A DNA stretch of 64,000 bases, taken from contig NZ_JAGGOL010000018.1 of assembly GCF_018614525.1 (NCBI RefSeq), positions 1 to 64,000 of the forward strand, given 5' to 3'. The DNA comes from Streptomyces sp. ISL-11. GTDB lineage: Bacteria > Actinomycetota > Actinomycetes > Streptomycetales > Streptomycetaceae. Positions 38,001-47,306 of the stretch are shown here, piece by piece. The position numbers and the translations under genes were made by a program. Within the stretch, counting starts at the first letter, position 1; every line of letters begins with the position of its first letter. The notes under the pieces were generated by a model. It saw nothing but the letters and a program-made list of their open reading frames with translations, ran no database searches and was not told where the DNA came from.

Positions 38001-38584
38001 CGCAGCGCGTCGTAGTGGTCCGGTAGCGGCCGTACGCTCGCGCCCTCGGCGGGCGGTGCGGGCAGCAGCGCGGGGGCCGCGCCGTCCTTGGCGACGGTCC
38101 AGAAGCGTTCGGCGACGCCCAGGAGGAAGGCCGAGACCAGCAGCAGGGCGGACGCTCTGGACTCGGTCCAGTCGATCCACAGGGGGGCGGCGACCAGCAG
38201 GGCGAAGCGGACGCCGTCCGCGCCGATCATGGTCCAGCGGCGGTCGAGCGGTCCGGCCGGCGCGATGAGCGAGGCGACCGGGCCGAGCAGGACGGCGCCG
38301 AAGATCAGGGTCGCGAGCAGCCGCGTGCCGAGGACCGCGGCGACCGCGAGGGCGGCACCGCGGTAGCCGCCGCCGAACGCCCCGGTCACGACGGACGCCT
38401 GGAGCGACAGCGCCAGGAGGACCAGGAGGGCGAGGGAGTCCCCGACCCCGCCGACGACCTGGGCGCTCCACAGCCGCCGGAGCGGGGGGATGCGCAGCAG
38501 GGCGCGTACGGCGCGCTCGCGGGAATCCGCGGCTAGGGCGCCGGATGTGGGGGTTTCCACCGTTGGCTGCTCGGCTCGCGTCAT
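35015..38584 (-). CDS. tmk: MFS-like membrane domain / thymidylate kinase fusion with charged C-terminal tail
   Basis: 1189 residues, far longer than the usual 210 of dTMP kinase. Residues about 25-490 form a polytopic MFS-like domain with some ten hydrophobic segments. Thymidylate kinase follows at about 510-715: P-loop FIAFEGGDGAGKST, VTREPGATAIGK, DRYIDSSVAYQGAGRDL and LLDVSPE. Residues about 715-870 are an uninterrupted Glu/Arg/Ala helix, probably a coiled coil or ER/K single helix. The last 320 residues are disordered with repeated ETTVLPPV-like motifs. I recall this fusion from other streptomycetes. dTMP kinase makes dTDP for DNA synthesis; the role of the membrane and coil parts is unknown. 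Start ATG 38584. Confidence 0.88.
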   Translation of the reverse strand: MTRAEQPTVETPTSGALAADSRERAVRALLRIPPLRRLWSAQVVGGVGDSLALLVLLALSLQASVVTGAFGGGYRGAALAVAAVLGTRLLATLIFGAVLLGPVASLIAPAGPLDRRWTMIGADGVRFALLVAAPLWIDWTESRASALLLVSAFLLGVAERFWTVAKDGAAPALLPAPPAEGASVRPLPDHYDALRRLSLRTNFVTLPAAAAALVVITLVSNLFGSGIDWFHEHQVAMGSFLAAGLFATSVAILYALELPGARSPRVRSPLEGLRRPKTPTQGPDTGRTGAIPVLVLACAAVAGAIASAVGVAALQAVDLGGGPVAFGLLVLALGGGPVIGIRSARKILPGFSRRRLLALALALTGLTLLAAGLVPDPTTVLLLILLAGIGAGVVANTGHALLDQETEESRRARTTDHLHAVVRVSAALGAVVAPLLAAAIGPHRLESGSFVFAHGGAAFTLMLVGALLLPVGAIVLGKTDDRHGVPFRRDLMDVLRGGDPEQALSGTGFFIAFEGGDGAGKSTQVQAVADWIRAKGHEVVVTREPGATAIGKRLRAILLDVGSAGLSDRAEALLYAADRAQHVDSVVRPALERGAVVITDRYIDSSVAYQGAGRDLSPTEIARISRWATAGLVPHLTVLLDVSPETARERFTEAPDRLESEPAEFHQRVRTGFLTLAAADPSRYLVVDAGQEPEAVSTVVRHRLDQLLPLSEAEIERREQARKAAEEEARRRAEEEAARKAEEERLERERQAMLAKLRAEEEERKRRELEEARRREEERLAEEARQRAEEARRLAEEERKRREAEERTRAAEQERLRKQAEEEARLRAEAEERRLERQRKAEEALLRAEEARVAAAQAAAEAQAAASAAAGAGGGAGVGEPGGSSEAPTVERPSFRKPEPGDGGSDGGSDAGSGAGSGESSASDDTRTLRKPVLGRPDPRTVDRTPTVERPRIDPRTVSRVAPASPEEETTVLPPVAIERPRPPRITWGMEKQRPADASDSEETTVLPQPAPAAPGTEGETEVLPPVRAESAGDADETAVLPPVRGEEPPSGPVSASGDAEETAVLPPVPSERPERSGAGSDPARPRRVERPANPTERVPHWLFRPEDAGSAPAPADSDSEITRELPQLGEDPSGAAGRGARNRPGWADDAPTLADELLGPRGDDPRGADRENGRDGDGDGDSGGRRKG

Positions 38585-38717
38585 CCTGCCAGCCTATCCG
38601 GAGTGGCCGCCCATCAACCGCCGCCCCGAACGCGCACGCGAGTCCTGGACCTGGGGGTCGGCCGCTCACGCGACCGCTCGTGCGACCGCTGCGACTGATG
38701 TGCGCCGTGGCTCACAC

Positions 38718-38759
38718 GAAAGAGGGCAGAGCGCCGGATTCCGGTCTCTGCCCTCTTTC
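38718..38759 (-). terminator. topA terminator
   Basis: GAAAGAGGGCAGAG (38718-38731) pairs perfectly with CTCTGCCCTCTTTC (38746-38759), loop of 14 bases, about 90 bases downstream of the topA stop. Confidence 0.8.
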
Positions 38760-38846
38760 ACGTGCTCGCACCCGCGGAACGCCCGTATCCGGGCCGGTCC
38801 GCGGCTCTCCACTCCGCCGCGCCCGTGCCCGGGCCGGCCCGCGGCT

Positions 38847-41702
38847 CTACTCCGCCGCGGCCGCCGACGCCTTCGTCGCGGCGGTCTTCTTCGCCGCCGT
38901 GGCCTTCTTCGCGGTCGTCGTCTTCTTGGCGGCCGTCTTCTTCGCGGCGGTCTTCTTGGCCGTCGCCTTCTTGGCGGTCGTCGTCTTCTTCGCCGCCGTG
39001 GCCTTCTTCGCCGGCGCCTTCTTCGCGGTCTTCTTCGCCGGGGCCTTGGCGCGCTTCTCGGCGAGCAGCTCGTAGCCGCGCTCCGGAGTGATGGTCTCGA
39101 CGTCGTCGTCACGGCGCAGCGTGGCGTTGGTCTCGCCGTCCGTCACGTACGGGCCGAAGCGGCCGTCCTTGACCACGACCGGGCGCTCGCTGACCGGGTC
39201 GGTGCCCAGCTCCTTCAGCGGCGGCTTGGCCGCGGCGCGCCCGCGCTGCTTGGGCTGCGCGTAGATCGCGAGGGCCTCGTCGAGGGTGATGCCGAAGAGC
39301 TGGTCCTCGGTCTCCAGCGACCGCGAGTCCGTGCCCTTCTTCAGGTACGGGCCGTAGCGGCCGTTCTGCGCGGTGATCTCCACGCCTTCGGCGTCCTTGC
39401 CGACGACGCGCGGCAGCGACATCAGCTTGAGGGCGTCGTCGAGGGTGACCGTGTCGAGGGCCATGGACTTGAAGAGCGAGGCGGTGCGCGGCTTGACCGC
39501 GTTCTTGCCGGTCTTCGGGGTGCCCTCGGGCAGGACCTCGGTGACGTACGGGCCGTAGCGGCCGTCGCGGGCGATGACCTGGTGCCCGGTGGCCGGGTCC
39601 GTGCCGAGCTCGAAGTCGCCGCTCGGCTTGGCGAGCAGCTCCTCGGCGTAGGCGACGGTCAGCTCGTCGGGCGCCAGGTCGTCCGGCACGTCGGCGCGCT
39701 GATGGCCGTCGGTGTCCTTCTCGCCGCGCTCGACGTACGGGCCGTAGCGGCCGACGCGGAGCACGATGCCGTCGCCGACCGGGAAGGAGGACACCTCACG
39801 GGCGTCGATCGCGCCGAGGTCGGTGACGAGCTCCTTGAGTCCGCCGAGGTGGTCGCCGTCGCCGTTGCCGGCGTCGGCTGCGGAGGCCGGGGCGCCCTCC
39901 TCGGAGCCGAAGTAGAACCGGCGCAGCCACGGCACGGCCTGGGCCTCGCCGCGGGCGATGCGGTCGAGGTCCTCTTCCATGGAGGCGGTGAAGTCGTAGT
40001 CGACGAGCCGGCCGAAGTGCTTCTCCAGCAGGTTCACGACGGCGAAGGACAGGAAGGACGGCACGAGTGCCGTGCCCTTCTTGAAGACGTAGCCGCGGTC
40101 GAGGATCGTGCCGATGATCGACGCGTAGGTCGACGGGCGGCCGATCTCGCGCTCCTCCAGCTCCTTGACCAGCGAGGCCTCGGTGTAGCGGGCCGGGGGC
40201 TTGGTGGCGTGGCCGTCGGCGGCAATCTCCTCGGCGGTCAGCGGGTCGCCCTCGGTGACCTGCGGGAGGCGCCGCTCACGGTCGTCGAGCTCCGCGTTCG
40301 GGTCGTCGGCGCCCTCGACGTACGCCTTCATGAAGCCGTGGAAGGTGATCGTCTTGCCGGAGGCGCTGAACTCGGCGTCCCGGCCGTCGCTCGACCGGCC
40401 TGCGATCTTGACGGTGACGGAGTTGCCGGTCGCGTCCTTCATCTGGGAGGCGACGGTCCGCTTCCAGATCAGCTCGTAGAGCCGGAACTGGTCACCGGTC
40501 AGGCCGGTCTCGGCGGGAGTACGGAAACGATCACCCGACGGGCGGATCGCCTCGTGCGCCTCCTGGGCGTTCTTGACCTTGCCGGCGTACGTACGCGGCT
40601 TGTCCGGCAGGTAGTCGGCGCCGTAGAGCTGCGTGACCTGGGCGCGAGCGGCCTGGATGGCCGTCTCGGACAGGGTCGTGGAGTCCGTACGCATATAGGT
40701 GATGAAGCCGTTCTCGTACAGCTTCTGCGCCACCTGCATGGTCGCCTTCGCACCGAAGCCGAGCTTGCGCGAGGCCTCCTGCTGGAGCGTGGTCGTGCGG
40801 AACGGCGCGTACGGCGAGCGGCGGTACGGCTTGGACTCGACGGAGCGCACCGAGAACGCCGAGTCCGCGAGGGCGGCGGCGAGGGCGCGGGCGTTCGCCT
40901 CGTCCAGGTGCAGGACGGTGGAGTTGTCCTTGAGCACGCCGGTCGAACCGAAGTCGCGGCCCTGGGCCACGCGCCGGCCGTCGACGGCGGTCAGGCGGGC
41001 GGCGAAGGTGCCCGGGTCGCTGGCGTCGCCGCCGCGGCCCGTGGCGAAGCTGCCGGTCAGGTCCCAGTACTCGGCGGAGCGGAACGCGATGCGCTCGCGC
41101 TCCCGCTCGACGACGAGACGGGTGGCGACGGACTGCACCCGGCCGGCCGACAGCCGGGGCATGACCTTCTTCCACAGGACCGGCGAGACCTCGTAGCCGT
41201 AGAGGCGGTCGAGGATGCGGCGGGTCTCCTGGGCGTCGACGAGCTTCTTGTTCAGCTCGCGCGGGTTGGCGACCGCCTCGCGGATGGCGTCCTTGGTGAT
41301 CTCGTGGAAGACCATCCGGCGGACGGGCACCTTGGGCTTGAGGACTTCCTGGAGGTGCCACGCGATGGCCTCGCCCTCGCGGTCCTCATCGGTGGCGAGG
41401 AAGAGCTCGTCGGACTCGGCCAGCAGCTCCTTGAGCTTCTTGACCTGGTCCTTCTTGTCGTGATTGACGACATAGATGGGCTGGAAGTCGGCATCGACGT
41501 TCACGCCGAGGCGCGCCCAGGGCTCACCCTTGTACTTGGCCGGGACCTCGGCGGCCCCGTTCGGCAGGTCACGGATGTGCCCGACGCTCGCCTCGACGAC
41601 GTATCCGGGGCCAAGGTAGCCCTTGATCGTCTTCGCCTTGGCAGGCGACTCGACGATGACGAGTCGGCGGCCGCCCTGTGCGGTCTCGCTGGTCGGGGAC
41701 AA
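38847..41702 (-). CDS. topA: DNA topoisomerase I
   Basis: 951 residues. TOPRIM domain RRLVIVESPAKAKTIKGYLG with LATDEDREGEAIAWH; active-site Tyr336 in FITYMRTDST. Type IA enzyme that relaxes negative supercoils. The C-terminus has several short GRYGPYV repeats typical of actinobacterial TopA, and ends in about 60 residues of Lys/Ala repeats (AKKTAAKK), the processivity tail. The start is set at TTG 41702 because the product then begins like known Streptomyces TopA (SPTSETAQGGRRL) and GGAAGAAGAG lies upstream; GTG 41726 in frame is an alternative. 41703-41949 is the promoter gap. Confidence 0.95.
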   Translation of the reverse strand: MSPTSETAQGGRRLVIVESPAKAKTIKGYLGPGYVVEASVGHIRDLPNGAAEVPAKYKGEPWARLGVNVDADFQPIYVVNHDKKDQVKKLKELLAESDELFLATDEDREGEAIAWHLQEVLKPKVPVRRMVFHEITKDAIREAVANPRELNKKLVDAQETRRILDRLYGYEVSPVLWKKVMPRLSAGRVQSVATRLVVERERERIAFRSAEYWDLTGSFATGRGGDASDPGTFAARLTAVDGRRVAQGRDFGSTGVLKDNSTVLHLDEANARALAAALADSAFSVRSVESKPYRRSPYAPFRTTTLQQEASRKLGFGAKATMQVAQKLYENGFITYMRTDSTTLSETAIQAARAQVTQLYGADYLPDKPRTYAGKVKNAQEAHEAIRPSGDRFRTPAETGLTGDQFRLYELIWKRTVASQMKDATGNSVTVKIAGRSSDGRDAEFSASGKTITFHGFMKAYVEGADDPNAELDDRERRLPQVTEGDPLTAEEIAADGHATKPPARYTEASLVKELEEREIGRPSTYASIIGTILDRGYVFKKGTALVPSFLSFAVVNLLEKHFGRLVDYDFTASMEEDLDRIARGEAQAVPWLRRFYFGSEEGAPASAADAGNGDGDHLGGLKELVTDLGAIDAREVSSFPVGDGIVLRVGRYGPYVERGEKDTDGHQRADVPDDLAPDELTVAYAEELLAKPSGDFELGTDPATGHQVIARDGRYGPYVTEVLPEGTPKTGKNAVKPRTASLFKSMALDTVTLDDALKLMSLPRVVGKDAEGVEITAQNGRYGPYLKKGTDSRSLETEDQLFGITLDEALAIYAQPKQRGRAAAKPPLKELGTDPVSERPVVVKDGRFGPYVTDGETNATLRRDDDVETITPERGYELLAEKRAKAPAKKTAKKAPAKKATAAKKTTTAKKATAKKTAAKKTAAKKTTTAKKATAAKKTAATKASAAAAE

Positions 41703-41949
41703 CTTCGCTCTTCTTCCGGTCGGCACTCGGTGTAGGCGCTGCGGTGACGCTGCGGAGTGTGACGGTACATCCCGCCCCCGTGTCAAACGGAAAAAGCCCG
41801 CAACGCCACTCGAACGGTAACCCGACAAGCGTCCTGTCTGCCGCCCGGACCGGCACACCACCGGACGGAAGGGGCCACCGGGACGCCCGGCGGCCCTGTT
41901 CCGGCCGGGAATGCGGGGTGTCGTGAACCCGACCCCCTCCGGCGTGCCG

Positions 41950-43476
41950 TCAGTCCGTCACCGGGAGCAGGAAGCCCTGCTCGACGAGGAGCCGGATCGC
42001 GTCCGGCGTACGGTCGCGCAGGACCACCGGATCCTCTCCGACCAGCTGCGCGATGGCGTCGAGGATGCGGCCGGCACTGAGAGAGCCGTCACACACGCCG
42101 GCGAAGCCCGCGCCCACCGTGTCGACCTTGGTGGCCCGCCGCATTCCGCGGTTCTGGCGGAGCACCACGTGCTCGGGGTCCTCGGCGCCGGGCAGCCCGA
42201 CCTGCTCCTGCACGACCTCGTCGGCGAGCCGGAAGCAGGCGGCCAGCAGCGACGCGTCGTCATGGGCGCGCAGGAAGTCCTGTCGCTCGAAATGGGCCCG
42301 AACGGACGCACCGAGCGGCTGCTCGACCGGGTGGGGCCACTCCTCCATGGTGACGGAAGGCCGCTCCGAGCCCGATTTACGCAGCGTGATCCAGCCAAAT
42401 CCGACGGCCTTGGTCCTGCGGGCCTCGAACTCCTCCAGCCACGCCTCGTAGCGCGCGGTGTACTGCGCCGGGTCGGCCAGGTGGTCGCCGCCGTCGCGCA
42501 GCCACAGTTCGGCGTACTGCGCGACGTCCTGCACGTCGCGCTCGACGATCCAGGCGTCGCAGCCCCGCGGCACCCAGGAGGAGAGCCGGTCGCGCCAGTC
42601 CTCTCCCTCGATGTGCTGCCAGTTGGCCAGCAGCTGGCAGTAGCCGCCGTCGTTGAGCCGGTCGGCGGCCTGCTGGACGAGGCTCCGGCAGAGGTCGTCG
42701 CCGCCCATGCCGCCGTCGCGGTAGGTCAGCCGGGCGCCGGGAGAGATGACGAACGGCGGATTCGAGACGATCAGGTCGTACGTGTCCTGGCCGGCCGGTT
42801 CGAAGAGGGAGCCCTCGCGCAGGTCGGCCTCGGGCGCGCCGGACAGGGCGAGCGTCAGGCGCGCGAAGTGCAGGGCGCGCGGGTTGAGGTCGGTGGCGGT
42901 GACCTTGGTGGCGTGCTGGGTGGCGTGCAGCGCCTGGATGCCGGAACCGGTGCCGAGGTCGAGCGCGCTCGCCACGGGCGTACGGACGGTGATGCCGGCG
43001 AGGGTGGTGGAGGCCCCGCCCACGCCGAGGACGAGCTGCGAGCGCTCGACACCGCCCGGCCCGGCGGAACCGCCCGCGATGCCGCCGGCGCCGCCGACCG
43101 CGCAGCCGAGGTCGGAGACGATCCACCAGTCCTGCCCCTCGGGGCCGCCGTAGGGGCGCACGTCGACGGTCGCGCGGACCTCGTCGCCGTCCCGGACCAG
43201 CCAGCCGTCGGCCAGGCAGTCGTCGACCGGCAGCGCCGCGGCGGCCCGCGCGTACGGGACCGGCCGCTGCAGCAGGAAGAGCCGGACCAGGGCCTCCAGC
43301 CGGCCGTCGCCCCGGGTGGCGCGCAGCGCGGGAACGGTCTCGCTGCGGGCGAGGGCGGCGTAGGCGGACGCGCCCAGCAGGTCGAGGAGGCCGTCGGCGG
43401 TGAAGGCGGCGGCCAGCAGGGCGGCGCGCAGTTTGTCGGTGCGCGCGCGGTCGGCGGTGGGAAGGAGCGTACTCAC
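41950..43476 (-). CDS. Class I SAM-dependent methyltransferase (N5-glutamine type)
   Basis: 508 residues. N-terminal helical region, then SAM motif LDLGTGSGIQALHA (about 173), ATDLNPRAL, and the catalytic NPPF (about 239) with following VISPGARLTYRDGG. NPPF enzymes methylate amide or amino groups in proteins, rRNA or DNA; RsmC/PrmC-like rRNA or release-factor methylation is possible but not assignable. The C-terminal 200 residues are unique to the actinobacterial family. GTG 43476 follows GGAAGGAGC-type SD (reverse strand). Confidence 0.85.
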   Translation of the reverse strand: MSTLLPTADRARTDKLRAALLAAAFTADGLLDLLGASAYAALARSETVPALRATRGDGRLEALVRLFLLQRPVPYARAAAALPVDDCLADGWLVRDGDEVRATVDVRPYGGPEGQDWWIVSDLGCAVGGAGGIAGGSAGPGGVERSQLVLGVGGASTTLAGITVRTPVASALDLGTGSGIQALHATQHATKVTATDLNPRALHFARLTLALSGAPEADLREGSLFEPAGQDTYDLIVSNPPFVISPGARLTYRDGGMGGDDLCRSLVQQAADRLNDGGYCQLLANWQHIEGEDWRDRLSSWVPRGCDAWIVERDVQDVAQYAELWLRDGGDHLADPAQYTARYEAWLEEFEARRTKAVGFGWITLRKSGSERPSVTMEEWPHPVEQPLGASVRAHFERQDFLRAHDDASLLAACFRLADEVVQEQVGLPGAEDPEHVVLRQNRGMRRATKVDTVGAGFAGVCDGSLSAGRILDAIAQLVGEDPVVLRDRTPDAIRLLVEQGFLLPVTD

Positions 43477-43636
43477 GTGACCATTGTCGGGGGCGGCACC
43501 GACAAATGACGAAAGCGCGGTGGGCGGGCGGCGCGCGACAGGGACAGCCGGGGGCGCCGGAGCCGGCGATGCGGACGTGAAGGCCCGGCGCCACGCCCGC
43601 GGGGGCGCGGCGCCGGGCGGCGCTTCTTCCCGGCTC

Positions 43637-43690
43637 CTACTTCTTGGTGTTCGTCGGCGTCGACTACTTCTTGGTGTTCGTCGGCGTCGG
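43637..43690. repeat. 27-bp tandem duplication over the lipoprotein stop codon
   Basis: 43637-43663 and 43664-43690 are identical at 26 of 27 positions. Each unit encodes, on the minus strand, TPTNTKK and a TAG stop, so the second copy lies just beyond the stop in frame. Confidence 0.85.
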
Positions 43691-44242
43691 CCCGCCGGAG
43701 GTCTTCTGGCAGCCGGGCTGCTTGGCCATGGCCTTGCCGACGTCGCCGGACTGGAGCTTCTTGAGGGCCTCGTCGCTCTGGCTGCTGAGCTTGCCGATGT
43801 CCCCGCCGATGCCCTTGAGGCCGCCGGCGAACTTGGCCTTGTCACCGGTGTCGAGACCGTCGATGCGCTTCTTGAGGCCGGTGTACGCCCCGGAGAGGTC
43901 GTTGAGGGCCTTCACGGCGTTCTTCTGGCTGGTCTCGCCGTCCTTGACGGGCGGGGCGCCCGCGTTCTGCACGCTCTGCGCCAGCGCCTTGTACGCGTCC
44001 GCGTTGGCCTGGAAGGCGGCCGAGTCGGTCTGCTGGACCTTCTTGGAGTCCTCCTCCGTCTGGACGCCGGCGATGGCGTGGTTGGCGTCCTGGATCTTCT
44101 TCACCTGGGGCTGCATCTGGTCGCAGACCTTCTTGGACCAGTCGTCGAGCTTCTTGTTCCCGTTGTCGTCGCCGCCGCATCCCGTCAGTGCCAGGACGAG
44201 TGCCGCACCGCCGGACAGTGCAGCCACAAGCTTCTTGTTCAC
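43664..44242 (-). CDS. Small secreted lipoprotein, helical
   Basis: 192 residues from GTG 44242. Signal peptide MNKKLVAALSGGAALVLALTGCGG with lipobox LTGC. The mature part is largely helical, rich in Lys, Asp, Gln and Ala, with one Cys pair (KVCDQ, PGCQK). It is probably surface-anchored with a flexible Thr/Pro end. I do not know a function. The stop lies inside a 27-bp tandem duplication. The 306 bases upstream (44243-44548) hold no gene; they include the promoter region and a G/C-rich run that I cannot interpret. Confidence 0.75.
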   Translation of the reverse strand: MNKKLVAALSGGAALVLALTGCGGDDNGNKKLDDWSKKVCDQMQPQVKKIQDANHAIAGVQTEEDSKKVQQTDSAAFQANADAYKALAQSVQNAGAPPVKDGETSQKNAVKALNDLSGAYTGLKKRIDGLDTGDKAKFAGGLKGIGGDIGKLSSQSDEALKKLQSGDVGKAMAKQPGCQKTSGGPTPTNTKK

Positions 44243-44548
44243 CGGATTGGTCCCTTCGATGGCTCCCGGCCCCGGAACTTACACGTCCAGGCGGTACCGC
44301 CCGAGAGCCGAGCACCCTGTACGCCCCCTTTTAAAGCCATTTGCACCAAGCCAGGCGTGGCGTTCGCCGCACCTGATCGTCCTCGTACGCCCCACCGGCG
44401 CACACAGGTGGGCGGCGCGCCCGCGCGCGCCGCCCCTCCGCACTCCTGACGTCTGACGTCCGGTCAGCGAGCTTCCACCGTCGGGTCGCCATGCCGTCAG
44501 AAAACCGCCCGTGGCGCGGACATGACCGCCGTCAGGGAACCACCGCCG

Positions 44549-46942
44549 TCAGGAGACCACCGCCGGGTCCACCGGTCGCGCCGCCGGTTCGGCGTTGCCG
44601 TCGTCGCCGTCGACGGCCACGCCGCGGCGCTTGGAGACGTACACCGCGCCGACGATGACGGCGATGGCCAGCACCGCGACGCCGATCCGCAGGCCCCTGT
44701 TGGCGTCGTCGCCGTAGGAGAACTTCACCACCGCCGGGGCGATCAGCAGCGCCACCAGGTTCATCACCTTCAGCAGCGGGTTGATCGCCGGGCCGGCGGT
44801 GTCCTTGAACGGGTCGCCGACCGTGTCGCCGATGACCGTCGCGGCGTGCGCCTCACTGCCCTTGCCGCCGTGGTGGCCGTCCTCGACCAGCTTCTTCGCG
44901 TTGTCCCAGGCACCACCGGAGTTGGCCAGGAAGACCGCCATCAGCGTGCCGGTGCCGATCGCGCCCGCGAGGTACGAGCCGAGCGCGCCGACGCCCAGCG
45001 AGAAGCCGACCGCGATCGGCGCCATGACGGCCAGCAGGCCGGGCGTGGCGAGTTCGCGCAGCGCGTCCTTGGTGCAGATGTCCACCACCCGCCCGTACTC
45101 CGGCTTTTCGGTGTAGTCCATGATCCCGGGGTGTTCGCGGAACTGCCGCCGCACCTCGTAGACCACCGCGCCCGCCGAGCGCGAGACGGCGTTGATGGCC
45201 AGCCCCGAGAAGAGGAAGACGACGGCGGCGCCCAGGACCAGTCCGACGAGATTGTTGGGCTGGGAGATGTCCAGGCTCAGGCCCAGCTCGCCGGACTTGG
45301 CGTGCACGTCCTCGACGGCGGTGGCGATCGCGTCGCGGTACGAGCCGAACAGCGCCGACGCGGCCAGGACCGCCGTGGCGATCGCTATGCCCTTGGTGAT
45401 CGCCTTGGTGGTGTTGCCCACGGCGTCGAGGTCGGTGAGGACCTGGGCGCCCGCGCCCTGGACGTCGCCGGACATCTCGGCGATGCCCTGCGCGTTGTCG
45501 GAGACCGGGCCGAAGGTGTCCATGGCGACGATGACGCCGACGGTGGTCAGCAGGCCCGTACCGGCGAGCGCGACGGCGAACAGCGCGAGCATGATGGACG
45601 TGCCGCCGAGCAGGAACGCGCCGTAGACGCCGAGGGCGATCAGGACGGCCGAGTAGACCGCCGACTCCAGGCCGATGGAGATGCCGGCCAGGACGACGGT
45701 CGCGGGGCCGGTCAGGGAGGTCTTGCCGATGTCGCGTACGGGCCGCCGGGTGGTCTCCGTGAAGTAGCCCGTGAGCTGCTGGATGAGCGCGGCGAGGACG
45801 ATGCCGATGGCCACCGCGACGAGCGCGAGGACCCGCGGGTCGCCGCCGTGGCCGCGGATGGCCTCGTCGCCGATGCCCTTCAAGTCGGCGTACGAGGACG
45901 GCAGGTAGGCGAACACCGCGACGGCCACGAGGACCAGCGAGACGACGGCCGAGATGAAGAAGCCGCGGTTGATGGCGGTCATGCCGCTGCGGTCGCTGCG
46001 GCGCGGGGCCACCGCGAAGATGCCGATCATCGCGGTGAGCACGCCGATGGCGGGGACGAGCAGCGGGAAGGCCAGGCCGGCGTCACCGAAGGCGGCCTTG
46101 CCGAGGATCAGGGCGGCGACGAGGGTCACGGCGTAGGACTCGAAGAGGTCCGCGGCCATGCCCGCGCAGTCGCCGACGTTGTCGCCCACGTTGTCGGCGA
46201 TGGTGGCGGCGTTGCGCGGGTCGTCCTCGGGGATGCCCTTTTCCACCTTGCCGACCAGGTCGGCGCCGACGTCGGCGGCCTTGGTGAAGATGCCGCCTCC
46301 GACACGCATGAACATCGCCAGGAGCGCCGCGCCGAAGCCGAAGCCCTCCAGGACCTTGGGCGCGTCGGCGGCGTAGACGAGCACCACGCAGGAGGCGCCC
46401 AGCAGGCCGAGCCCGACCGTGCACATCCCGACGACGCCACCGGTACGAAAAGCGATCTTCATGGCCATGTGGGAAACGGCCGTCAGATCCTTTTCCGGCT
46501 CGCCCTCGGCGGGGGTGGCCTCGCGCGCGGCCGCGGCGACCCGCACATTGCTGCGGACCGCGAGCCACATGCCGATATAGCCGGTGGCCGCGGAGAAGAG
46601 CGCGCCGATCAGAAAGAAGACCGAACGCCCGAAGCGTTGCGACCAGTTGTCCGCCGGCAACAGCATGAGCAGGAAGAACACTCCCACGGCGAATACACCG
46701 AGGGTGCGCAACTGCCGGGCGAGATAGGCGTTCGCGCCTTCCTGCACGGCCGCGGCGATCTCTCTCATGCGCTCGGTGCCCTCACCGGCGGCGAGGACCT
46801 GCCGTACGAGCACCACGGCGACCACGAGCGCCGCGAGTGCGACGGCCCCGATCACCATGACCAGCGTGCGATTGCCTTGTGTCAGCTCGGCTGCGAGATG
46901 CTGGGTGAAGTCCACCTGTCGAGGGGTAAGGGGCCCCGCCAT
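44549..46942 (-). CDS. hppA: Membrane-bound proton-pumping pyrophosphatase
   Basis: 797 residues with about 16 transmembrane segments. It hydrolyses pyrophosphate and pumps protons. The hallmark acidic motifs are present: DVGADLVGKVEKGIPEDDPRN, NVGDNVGDCAGMAADLFESY and, near the C-terminus, GGAWDNAKK and VIGDTVGDPFKDTAGPAIN. The segment GNTTKAITKG has Lys and Thr at the positions that distinguish potassium-independent enzymes, so this is probably that class. Start ATG 46942. The 364-base gap 46943-47306 holds its promoter region; no other gene is seen there. Confidence 0.95.
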   Translation of the reverse strand: MAGPLTPRQVDFTQHLAAELTQGNRTLVMVIGAVALAALVVAVVLVRQVLAAGEGTERMREIAAAVQEGANAYLARQLRTLGVFAVGVFFLLMLLPADNWSQRFGRSVFFLIGALFSAATGYIGMWLAVRSNVRVAAAAREATPAEGEPEKDLTAVSHMAMKIAFRTGGVVGMCTVGLGLLGASCVVLVYAADAPKVLEGFGFGAALLAMFMRVGGGIFTKAADVGADLVGKVEKGIPEDDPRNAATIADNVGDNVGDCAGMAADLFESYAVTLVAALILGKAAFGDAGLAFPLLVPAIGVLTAMIGIFAVAPRRSDRSGMTAINRGFFISAVVSLVLVAVAVFAYLPSSYADLKGIGDEAIRGHGGDPRVLALVAVAIGIVLAALIQQLTGYFTETTRRPVRDIGKTSLTGPATVVLAGISIGLESAVYSAVLIALGVYGAFLLGGTSIMLALFAVALAGTGLLTTVGVIVAMDTFGPVSDNAQGIAEMSGDVQGAGAQVLTDLDAVGNTTKAITKGIAIATAVLAASALFGSYRDAIATAVEDVHAKSGELGLSLDISQPNNLVGLVLGAAVVFLFSGLAINAVSRSAGAVVYEVRRQFREHPGIMDYTEKPEYGRVVDICTKDALRELATPGLLAVMAPIAVGFSLGVGALGSYLAGAIGTGTLMAVFLANSGGAWDNAKKLVEDGHHGGKGSEAHAATVIGDTVGDPFKDTAGPAINPLLKVMNLVALLIAPAVVKFSYGDDANRGLRIGVAVLAIAVIVGAVYVSKRRGVAVDGDDGNAEPAARPVDPAVVS

Positions 46943-47306
46943 TCGTCCTCCTTGACGTTTGGCACATGGGCGCGCGACAGCTCCGCGAGCGCGGAACAGT
47001 CGCCACGCTCAGGCGACCTGAGCTCAAGATGGACGGATTGTAGGGAGCATGCCGAGATCAAAACAGAGCGCCGCACAGCGAAGGAGCCCGGGGCCGGTGA
47101 AGATCGAGTGAATGATCGGCCGGATAAACGATCGCGGGAGAAGATCGGAAAGCGGAGATCGCCGGTTGGAGATCGGAATGACCGCCCGTACCCATGACGC
47201 ACCGATGAATTAGGCCAAACGAGTGGCGACGGCGGAGCCGGCCCCGGGCGCAGAACAGTTACGACCACCAGGGGACGGCCGACTACGCCGATGGGGGGAC
47301 GCGGAG

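Noticed and set aside
34958..38026. Rightward 1022-codon ORF opposite the tmk fusion
   Set aside because: Antisense shadow; the opposite strand has an intact kinase P-loop and transmembrane segments.
38490..41735. Rightward 1081-codon ORF opposite topA
   Set aside because: It mirrors the topA reading frame, including an antisense image of the Lys/Ala tail; no motif is recognisable.
44522..47197. Rightward 891-codon ORF opposite hppA
   Set aside because: Composition (Gly/Asp/His-rich, no motifs) is that of a reverse-strand shadow of a membrane protein gene.
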